A stretch of DNA of 64,000 nt. It comes from Salinicoccus sesuvii. Lineage in GTDB: Bacteria; Bacillota; Bacilli; Staphylococcales; Salinicoccaceae. Positions 58,938-64,000 of the stretch are shown one piece after another; positions within the stretch are counted from its first letter, which is position 1, and every line of letters begins with the position of its first letter. The position numbers and the translations under genes were made by a program. The notes below the pieces were generated by a model that saw only the letters and a list, made by a program, of their open reading frames with translations, had not been told where the DNA came from and did no database searches. Location: positions 230,369-294,368 of the forward strand of contig NZ_JBHRWV010000008.1 in assembly GCF_042648145.1 (NCBI RefSeq). The letters are read 5' to 3'.

Positions 58938-59879
58938 TTATCCGTTTTCCTGTTCGATCTCTATATCTGCCTGAAGAACGGCTGGTTCCGATCGGTCCAC
59001 GCCTTCAGGTATATCAATGCCAACGTCTTTGGTCGCAGAACTTTTCATGCCTGCTACATCCACCACAACATTAATTTCATCAATTTCTGCGAGTACTTCT
59101 TCTGTACCAAACACTTCAATCGTATCATAATTGAGTGCCACATCGTTCAGCACGTAACCATCAGCAACAGAACCGTCCACTTCATAGCTAACAGACACTT
59201 CTTTGCTGCGTTCCTCAACGTCGATTTCTACACGCACATGTGCTGGATCGATACGTACGTCGAGCTTATTGAACTGAGTATCGAAAGCACTGACTTCTGC
59301 TTCATCCACCCTGTTCTGTGTAATTCTGGAGTTGTCTTCAAGCGTTGCCCGTACATATTGTATACGATTCATTTGACTCTCTCCACCCATGACAGTAACA
59401 GTTTGAGGTTCTATCTGTACAGACTCAAGGGTATGATTCGGTCCAACACGACTATCACTGACTTCTGCCTGTACTTCGAATGTACGTGTCACCATTTCCT
59501 GTATGTTTACATTGGCTGTCTCCGGAACGACCTCTGCAGTCACGTTATCAGGAAGCCCCTCGACTGTGAAATGTTCTTCGTATTCGCCGAGGTTACGATT
59601 CCTCAGATCAAGTACGACCCTCAGATCTCTCGTAGTTTGAAGACGCTTCACATTCGAAGTATTACCATAAAGCTGGACATTGACTTGCTCTGGAGCGCCA
59701 GATACATATTGCGTCTCCTCATCATAGAGGATTTCCACAGGTAGCGCATCCACTACTTCTGTCTCCGCTACGTTTTGATCTGTATAAAGTAGTTCGTCAA
59801 ACACATTATTGGCGGACAGGAACATAAATAGCGCGAGCAGCAATGCAACAAATCTCAGACCCCATTTACTTTCTAGCAA
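58938..59879 (-). CDS. cdaR: CdaA regulator CdaR (YbbR domain protein)
   Basis: A 313-residue membrane-anchored protein: one N-terminal helix (LRFVALLLALFMFLSANN, residues 8-25) and an extracytoplasmic part made of about three to four YbbR repeats (recurring P-x-x-V-x-V and V-x-V-x-G-x-x units). It binds CdaA and tunes c-di-AMP output. Its start overlaps the cdaA stop by 14 bases. The C-terminal repeat ends at a short acidic tail. Confidence 0.93.
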   Translation of the reverse strand: MLESKWGLRFVALLLALFMFLSANNVFDELLYTDQNVAETEVVDALPVEILYDEETQYVSGAPEQVNVQLYGNTSNVKRLQTTRDLRVVLDLRNRNLGEYEEHFTVEGLPDNVTAEVVPETANVNIQEMVTRTFEVQAEVSDSRVGPNHTLESVQIEPQTVTVMGGESQMNRIQYVRATLEDNSRITQNRVDEAEVSAFDTQFNKLDVRIDPAHVRVEIDVEERSKEVSVSYEVDGSVADGYVLNDVALNYDTIEVFGTEEVLAEIDEINVVVDVAGMKSSATKDVGIDIPEGVDRSEPAVLQADIEIEQENG

Positions 59880-60690
59880 ACAAACCGCCTCCTTCCCTTA
59901 GCGGTGGAAGTATGTTCCAATGTGTTTTCAGCAAATCATCGAGTTCCTCGAGTGTAATTTCTTTTGTCAGTCTACTATCATAGGTTACCGATATATTTCC
60001 AGTCTCCTCTGAAACAACTACAGTAAAAGCATCTGTCACCTCCGACACTCCTACTGCTGCCCGATGTCGTGTACCAAGGTTCTTAGCGATCTTGCTGCTA
60101 TCAGATAGAGGCAAGTAGCTTGCTGCTGTCGCTATCCTATTGCCTTGAATGATCATCGCCCCATCGTGCAGTGGCGTATTGGGTATGAATATATTAATCA
60201 AAAGCTCTGATGTAATGTTGCCGTTGATTGGTATGCCCGTTTCTATATAGTCTTTTAACCCTGTCTCTTTTTCGAAGACGACCAAAGCACCGATTCGTCG
60301 CTTTGCCATATAACGCACGGATTTAATCATGGCTTCTCTTAGCTTATCCATTTCTGTAGACGAACTGCCACTGGTATTGGTGCGGAACAAACTGCCGCGA
60401 CCCAGTTGCTCAAGTGCGCGCCTGACCTCCGGCTGGAATATGACAATGATGGCCAGGAAACCCCACTCAAGTACAGTGTCGAACATCTGGGTTGTCGTCG
60501 TCAAATCAAAGAAGTTACTGATTGATCGGCCGATAAGAATAAGAAAAATTCCTTTTATCAGCTGAATGGCTTTTGTCCCCTTCATCACTCTTATCAGGAG
60601 ATATACCACATACCATACAATCAGCAGATCGACAACGCTCGAGACCACAGTGGCCGTATTAAGGCTTTCAAAAAAATTGTCTGTCTGCAT
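59866..60690 (-). CDS. cdaA: diadenylate cyclase CdaA
   Basis: A 274-residue membrane enzyme making cyclic di-AMP from two ATP. Three N-terminal helices (about 15-85) are followed by the DAC domain with the catalytic DGA (176-178) and RHR (208-210) motifs. c-di-AMP controls K+ and osmolyte transport and cell-wall homeostasis. The gene heads the classic cdaA-cdaR-glmM cluster, but here an HTH-TPR regulator gene ends 22 bases upstream on the same strand. Confidence 0.97.
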   Translation of the reverse strand: MQTDNFFESLNTATVVSSVVDLLIVWYVVYLLIRVMKGTKAIQLIKGIFLILIGRSISNFFDLTTTTQMFDTVLEWGFLAIIVIFQPEVRRALEQLGRGSLFRTNTSGSSSTEMDKLREAMIKSVRYMAKRRIGALVVFEKETGLKDYIETGIPINGNITSELLINIFIPNTPLHDGAMIIQGNRIATAASYLPLSDSSKIAKNLGTRHRAAVGVSEVTDAFTVVVSEETGNISVTYDSRLTKEITLEELDDLLKTHWNILPPLREGGGLFARK

Positions 60691-60712
60691 AATGCGTCCC
60701 TCACTTAATCAT

Positions 60713-61660
60713 TCATATAAAGCTCATTCTCTCTTTCAATTCATTATGGATACTTAAAAATACCTCGTCCTCCTTGAGTAATTCAGGATCAAAATCGAGA
60801 CTTTTAAATGCTTCTTCTGCCAATTTTATACTGCCGTTGCCATACTTTGCGTAGCAGTTTAAAAGCTTGGCCAAATTATCTTGTGATTCGGCAGTCAAGG
60901 TATCCAATTCACTGAACTTTTCCAACATAGCAAGATTTTTTCCTTCAATTAGAAGAAGTTCATCGCGTCGGTAGTCAACATACAGTATTTTCGAGTGTTT
61001 TCTAATACGCCCTACAAAACGAGATGATGTGAAATACTGACCGCACTTCTGATAGCATTCCGCAATTTCGTACATAATACGAATGACACAAAGGTCCAAA
61101 TCGGAAAACTTGAGAATGATGTATAGGGTATCCTCAAGGAGATCAAGTGATTCTTCGTATTTTTGTTCATTAGTTAATATCTCTACTTTAAGTATAATGG
61201 CGTCAATATAGGAATTGTTAATTGAGACAGTAGACAGCAACTCGAGTGCACGGTCTACGTGGAACTTGAGTTTACGCTTATCCCCTGAATGCTTGAAGTA
61301 CTTGGCATAAAGCAGGTGAATCCTTCCACTATCCGGTGCAGGAATCTGGTCTACAGATTCGTATTCTTTTTCGATAAAATAATGGAGGGAAGTATAGTCC
61401 CCTTGATTAACTTTCTGTTCATAATATGCAATCTCCCTAAGTATTTCTACATCGTTATAACGGAAATGGGAAACTTCCTGCATAAAATCATTCACCGAAC
61501 AGTTCAGTCTTTCACTCAATTTGATCAATACATTAGTGGAAGGGTGTACGCTTCCCTTTTCGATAAGGCTGAGATATGTTCTCGAAATAATACCGTCTGC
61601 CAATTCTTCTTGGGTCAAATTATTGTTATTGCGTATTTCTTTAATCCGCTGTCCGATCAT
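60713..61660 (-). CDS. HTH-TPR transcriptional regulator (Rgg/PlcR-like)
   Basis: A 315-residue regulator: an N-terminal XRE helix-turn-helix (residues 1-65; NLTQEELADGIISRTYLSLIEKG), then about 250 residues of helical repeats with TPR-like spacing (LLYAKYFKHSGDKRKLKFHVDRALE, IMYEIAECYQKCGQYFTSSRF). This layout is that of RRNPP peptide-sensing or Rgg-type regulators. Its ligand is unknown. AAAGGGG lies before the ATG inside a small hairpin AAAGG-GGCA-CCTTT. With 22 bases to cdaA and no terminator, co-transcription with the c-di-AMP genes is likely. Confidence 0.82.
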   Translation of the reverse strand: MIGQRIKEIRNNNNLTQEELADGIISRTYLSLIEKGSVHPSTNVLIKLSERLNCSVNDFMQEVSHFRYNDVEILREIAYYEQKVNQGDYTSLHYFIEKEYESVDQIPAPDSGRIHLLYAKYFKHSGDKRKLKFHVDRALELLSTVSINNSYIDAIILKVEILTNEQKYEESLDLLEDTLYIILKFSDLDLCVIRIMYEIAECYQKCGQYFTSSRFVGRIRKHSKILYVDYRRDELLLIEGKNLAMLEKFSELDTLTAESQDNLAKLLNCYAKYGNGSIKLAEEAFKSLDFDPELLKEDEVFLSIHNELKERMSFI

Positions 61661-61675
61661 AAAGGTGCCCCTTTC

Positions 61676-61721
61676 ACTGTCTTAACAGTTCCATCATACC
61701 AAATAGAAAAATATGCAACAA
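61676..61721 (-). promoter_or_regulatory. promoter and candidate operator of the HTH-TPR gene
   Basis: On the minus strand TTGTTG (61721-61716), 17 bases, TATGAT (61698-61693) with the TG extension. The inverted repeat ACTGT-N4-ACAGT at 61676-61689 covers the expected start, where a repressor would block transcription; autoregulation is the simplest reading. Confidence 0.6.
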
Positions 61722-61765
61722 ATGTTACAAGTGTTATGAAGCATACAAAACCACTATCTATTTAA

Positions 61766-61796
61766 TTGACATCGCATTTACAGTTAATCATACTAT
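61766..61796 (+). promoter_or_regulatory. promoter of the ArsR-like gene
   Basis: A perfect TTGACA at 61766-61771, followed by CATACTATAAAT; the -10 may be CATACT (17-base spacer) or TACTAT (19). Confidence 0.5.
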
Positions 61797-61824
61797 AAAT
61801 ATACATTATAAGGGGGGTTTCTCC

Positions 61825-62280
61825 ATGAAAAAACTACTCGTAATCGATAATCTAGCTCAATTGAAAAGTGTGAGTGACCCTTTTAGAATCCAACTGCTCA
61901 CAATGCTCGCTGAAAAGCCAAAAACCGGGCAGATGCTTGCTGATGAACTGGAGATTCCACGAGCAAAAATCCACTATCATCTGAATGAGTTGCTTAAGAA
62001 TGAAATTATTCATGTTGTAAAAACCGAGGAAAAAAATAGTATTATTCAGAAGTTTTACGAGCCAGTAGCACGTAAAGTCGTTCCGAACCTCGACCTCCTG
62101 AAATACAGCCCTGACGAAAAGAAAAAGGATAGTATGTCTTATAATCTTCATATAAAGGAAGACGACCTTAAGCAGTTCAAAAAAGAATTGAAAAACTTTG
62201 TCAAAGATAACTCTGAGAAAAAGAACGCCAAAAATTCGAAGGATTACAAAGTTCAGATCCTCCCCTTAGGAGAAGAGTAG
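61825..62280 (+). CDS. ArsR-like winged-helix regulator
   Basis: A 151-residue protein with an N-terminal winged helix (residues 8-85: SDPFRIQLLTMLAEKPKTGQ, then IPRAKIHYHLNELLKNEIIHVVKTEEKN) of the ArsR/HTH_20 type. A lysine-rich C-terminal helix follows. No metal-binding cysteine pair is seen, so it probably senses something else or acts as a constitutive repressor. AAGGGGGG precedes the ATG. Divergent from the HTH-TPR gene, so the 160-base gap could hold operators for both. Confidence 0.82.
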   Translation: MKKLLVIDNLAQLKSVSDPFRIQLLTMLAEKPKTGQMLADELEIPRAKIHYHLNELLKNEIIHVVKTEEKNSIIQKFYEPVARKVVPNLDLLKYSPDEKKKDSMSYNLHIKEDDLKQFKKELKNFVKDNSEKKNAKNSKDYKVQILPLGEE

Positions 62281-62292
62281 ACCATCAAATAT

Positions 62293-62325
62293 AAACAGCA
62301 TCTCAAAAGAGATGCTGTTTGTTAG
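62293..62325. terminator. terminator between the ArsR-like gene and rocF
   Basis: AAACAGCATCTC (62293-62304) pairs with GAGATGCTGTTT (62309-62320) with an AAAA loop, between convergent genes. Confidence 0.85.
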
Positions 62326-63243
62326 TTAAAGTTGTTTTTTCCCAAAAAGCCATGCAGCAATTTCAACTGCCTTCTCGGCGGTCATATTCTTATTATCAAG
62401 AAGAGGATTTACTTCCACCAGATCCATTGAAGTGATTTGTCCGGACACATTTAACACCTGCATCGCAAGCTGTGTTTCTGAAAGCGATAGCCCACCAGGC
62501 ACAGGCGTCCCTGTGCCTGGCGTCTCCAATGGATCCAATCCATCTACATCAAGAGAAAGATGGATGCCGTCACATCTCTCACTCAGATGCGATATAGCTT
62601 CTCCGACTACGGCTTTAATGCCTTTGACCCTGATATCCATCATAGTGAATGTTAGTATGCCATTTTCTTTAATATATTTTTTTTCACCTTCATCCAGATC
62701 ACGCACACCGATAAGTACGACATTCTCAGGCTTGATTTTCTGACCTTCATTGTAAAGGTTAACAAGGTCTTGATCCCCAAATCCACATGATATGCCAAGT
62801 GGCATGCCGTGAATATTGCCTGTAGGTGAAGTTCTACTATCATTCAGATCGCCATGAGCATCATACCAGATGACTCCCAAGTTATCGTAGTGTTTGCTTA
62901 TTCCGGCAAGGGAACCAATCGCAAGAGAATGATCTCCTCCGAGTATCAGCGGGAAAGCGCCACTTGCGACTGCATCATCTACTTCTGCTGCCAAAGATGT
63001 ATTAAAACTTTTAACAGCATTATAGTTTAAAAGATTACTCTCTTTTCTATTAACATACTGACTTGCTATACCATCGGTCTCACATGAAACATTGCCCCTA
63101 TCTGTTATAGACATCCCTAATTCACTAAGTGTTTTTACGATGCCTGCATGTCTAATGGCATCAGGACCAAGATCGACACCAAGTTTCGGCTGGCCGAACG
63201 ATGTCGCAGCTCCTATTATATGTACATTTCTATTCTGAGTCAC
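62326..63243 (-). CDS. rocF: arginase
   Basis: A 305-residue manganese enzyme splitting arginine to ornithine and urea. The metal ligands are in GGDHSLAIGS, WYDAHGDLND and LSLDVDGLDP, followed by GTGTPVPGGLS. The start is a GTG at 63243 with GGGGG 7 bases upstream; the overlapping ATG reads into a stop. Its place beside the cdaA cluster is the same as in staphylococci. A cre site upstream suggests carbon catabolite repression. Confidence 0.96.
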   Translation of the reverse strand: MTQNRNVHIIGAATSFGQPKLGVDLGPDAIRHAGIVKTLSELGMSITDRGNVSCETDGIASQYVNRKESNLLNYNAVKSFNTSLAAEVDDAVASGAFPLILGGDHSLAIGSLAGISKHYDNLGVIWYDAHGDLNDSRTSPTGNIHGMPLGISCGFGDQDLVNLYNEGQKIKPENVVLIGVRDLDEGEKKYIKENGILTFTMMDIRVKGIKAVVGEAISHLSERCDGIHLSLDVDGLDPLETPGTGTPVPGGLSLSETQLAMQVLNVSGQITSMDLVEVNPLLDNKNMTAEKAVEIAAWLFGKKQL

Positions 63244-63257
63244 ATAAATCCCCCTTA

Positions 63258-63286
63258 ATGTAAGCGCTTATACTCTACATAGTATA
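63258..63286 (-). promoter_or_regulatory. rocF promoter with cre site
   Basis: ATGTAAGCGCTTATA (63258-63272) matches the CcpA site WTGWAARCGYTWWCW at all positions but one. It lies just downstream of TATACT (63286-63281, minus strand), where CcpA would block transcription. Confidence 0.75.
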
Positions 63287-63334
63287 CAACATCGGATTTT
63301 TATGCAATCAAATAATCATCAATGAATAAATGAA

Positions 63335-63366
63335 ATAAAAAAAACATCTTCCATAAGGAAGATGTT
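63335..63366 (-). terminator. terminator of the rRNA-tRNA operon
   Basis: AACATCTTCC (63343-63352) pairs with GGAAGATGTT (63357-63366), followed by eight T residues on the minus strand. Confidence 0.92.
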
Positions 63367-63371
63367 ATTAG

Positions 63372-63444
63372 TGAGCCATAGAGGATTCGAACCTCTGACC
63401 CTCTGATTAAAAGTCAGATGCTCTACCAACTGAGCTAATGGCTC
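63372..63444 (-). tRNA. tRNA-Lys (UUU)
   Basis: 73 bases, cloverleaf by eye; acceptor GAGCCAT/ATGGCTC, anticodon loop CTTTTAA with anticodon TTT, T-arm GGTTCGAATCC. The CCA end is not encoded. Last tRNA before the terminator. Confidence 0.95.
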
Positions 63445-63451
63445 TGAATGG

Positions 63452-63523
63452 CTGGGCTAGCAGGATTCGAACCTGCGCATGACGGTACCAAAAACCGTTG
63501 CCTTACCGCTTGGCGATAGCCCA
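63452..63523 (-). tRNA. tRNA-Gln (UUG)
   Basis: 72 bases; acceptor TGGGCTA/TAGCCCA, discriminator G, anticodon loop TTTTGGT with anticodon TTG, T-arm GGTTCGAATCC. CCA is not encoded. Confidence 0.95.
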
Positions 63524-63528
63524 ATAAA

Positions 63529-63609
63529 TGGAGGGGGGCAGATTCGAACTGCCGAACCCGAAGGAGCGGATTTACAGTCCGCCGCGTTTAGCCACTTCGC
63601 TACCCCTCC
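63529..63609 (-). tRNA. tRNA-Tyr (GUA)
   Basis: 81 bases with the long variable arm of tyrosine tRNAs (CTCCTTCGGG region), anticodon GTA in ACTGTAAAT, acceptor GGAGGGG. It is a queuosine tRNA, so a substrate of the pathway encoded at 23.5-26.7 kb. CCA is not encoded. Confidence 0.95.
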
Positions 63610-63610
63610 G

Positions 63611-63686
63611 TGGTGGAGAATGACGGGTTCGAACCGCCGACCCTCTGCTTGTAAGGCAGATGCTCTCCCAGCTGAGCTAATTCTCC
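63611..63686 (-). tRNA. tRNA-Val (UAC)
   Basis: 76 bases including an encoded CCA end; acceptor GGAGAAT/ATTCTCC, anticodon TAC in CTTACAA, T-arm GGTTCGAACCC. Confidence 0.95.
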
Positions 63687-63693
63687 ATTCAAA

Positions 63694-63765
63694 TGACCCG
63701 TACGGGACTCGAACCCGTGTTACCGCCGTGAAAGGGCGGTGTCTTAACCGCTTGACCAACGGGCC
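63694..63765 (-). tRNA. tRNA-Glu (UUC)
   Basis: 72 bases; acceptor GGCCCGT/ACGGGTC with a wobble pair, anticodon TTC in CTTTCAC, T-arm GGTTCGAGTCC. CCA is not encoded. Confidence 0.95.
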
Positions 63766-63796
63766 TTGATAGTTAATATGTATTTAAACAAAAAAA

Positions 63797-63871
63797 TGGC
63801 TCCACAGGTAGGATTCGAACCTACGACCGATCGGTTAACAGCCGATAGCTCTACCACTGAGCTACTGTGGA
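63797..63871 (-). tRNA. tRNA-Asn (GUU)
   Basis: 75 bases including an encoded CCA end; acceptor TCCACAG/CTGTGGA, discriminator G, anticodon GTT in CTGTTAA. It is also a queuosine tRNA. First tRNA after the 5S rRNA. Confidence 0.95.
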
Positions 63872-63897
63872 ATAAAACTGTAAAAAAAATAAAACAT

Positions 63898-64000
63898 ACT
63901 GCCCGGCGGCGTCCTACTCTCACGGGACGTCAGTCCAACTACCATCGGCGCTGGAGAGCTTAACTGCTGTGTTCGGCATGGGAACAGGTGGGGCCTCTCC
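63898..64000 (-). rRNA. 5S ribosomal RNA (5' end outside window)
   Basis: On the minus strand CCCATGCCGAACACAG, AGCTCTCCAGCGCC and GAGAGTAGGACGCCGCCGGG are conserved 5S segments. About 15 bases of the 5' end lie beyond the window. The order 5S then tRNAs implies that the 16S and 23S genes lie further right on the same strand. Confidence 0.93.

Noticed and set aside
58911..59744. 277-codon open frame on the plus strand opposite cdaR
   Set aside because: Composition is cysteine-, histidine- and phenylalanine-rich as in antisense shadows, it has no ribosome site, and cdaR on the other strand is a clear family member.
63457..63963. Open frames across the tRNA and 5S genes on both strands
   Set aside because: They translate structural RNA genes; such ORFs appear commonly as false hypothetical proteins.
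1..64000. CRISPR array, prophage, transposon, toxin-antitoxin or restriction system
   Set aside because: No regular repeats with spacers, no integrase, transposase, phage structural or methylase motifs were seen on either strand.

Overview
The window looks like chromosomal DNA of a Gram-positive coccus of the family Staphylococcaceae, probably outside Staphylococcus itself (Salinicoccus or Jeotgalicoccus-like; inference). Supporting points are a Sle1-type LysM/CHAP cell-wall hydrolase with a WalR box, the cdaA-cdaR-glmM cluster next to rocF, a YebC protein that reads like the staphylococcal one, strong AGGAGG ribosome binding sites, and CodY-, CtsR-, CcpA- and sigma-B-type sites. ClpE, the hxlA/hxlB formaldehyde cassette and DesK/DesR/Des point away from S. 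aureus. Most genes are on the minus strand, as are the 5S rRNA and six tRNAs at the right edge, so the replication origin probably lies to the right.

Layout. 1-7.4 kb: oligopeptide/dipeptide ABC importer, with two tandem paralogous binding lipoproteins on the minus strand (the first cut by the window edge) and two permeases plus two ATPases on the plus strand behind a near-perfect CodY box. 7.4-18.7 kb: MFS exporter with LysR regulator, a stress-type SDR dehydrogenase, a YtrA-like GntR/ABC operon with a palindromic operator, YebC, a Bax-inhibitor-like membrane protein and the LysM/CHAP hydrolase. 18.7-23.5 kb: mostly membrane proteins (MFS, a two-helix K+ channel, a DAACS symporter). 23.5-26.7 kb: complete preQ1 pathway, queC-queD-queE plus a separate queF behind a preQ1-I riboswitch. 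26.8-42 kb: metabolic and stress genes (gamma-glutamyltransferase family protein, TrhO, quinone reductase, O-methyltransferase-like protein, DHA2 exporter, DesK/DesR/Des, HAD phosphatase, aldo/keto reductase, aldehyde dehydrogenase, SDR) and a 42-residue lipoprotein. 42-48.8 kb: ClpE under two CtsR boxes, a SurA-N lipoprotein, the hxlA-hxlB-hxlR formaldehyde module, and an ATC-hydrolase family protein. 49-55 kb: an AT-rich beta-glucoside PTS cassette with a LicR-type activator. 55.4-63.2 kb: glmS with its ribozyme, glmM-cdaR-cdaA, an HTH-TPR regulator directly upstream of cdaA, an ArsR-like protein and rocF with a cre site. 63.4-64 kb: tRNAs Lys, Gln, Tyr, Val, Glu, Asn and a partial 5S rRNA.

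Links worth attention. (1) Four unrelated oxidoreductase genes carry sigma-B-like promoters, two with the same hexamers and spacing. (2) The two PTS-cassette promoters share TTTCC-N9-GGAAA exactly 32 nt from their -10 boxes, which defines a candidate LicR-type operator. (3) A seven-codon ORF with a strong Shine-Dalgarno ends on a UAG that spans the glmS ribozyme cleavage site. (4) A peptide-sensor-like HTH-TPR regulator sits 22 nt upstream of the c-di-AMP synthase gene. (5) An ATC-hydrolase family gene lies beside the formaldehyde-fixing genes. I saw no CRISPR array, prophage, transposase or integrase. All motif calls were made by eye; no search or folding program was run.
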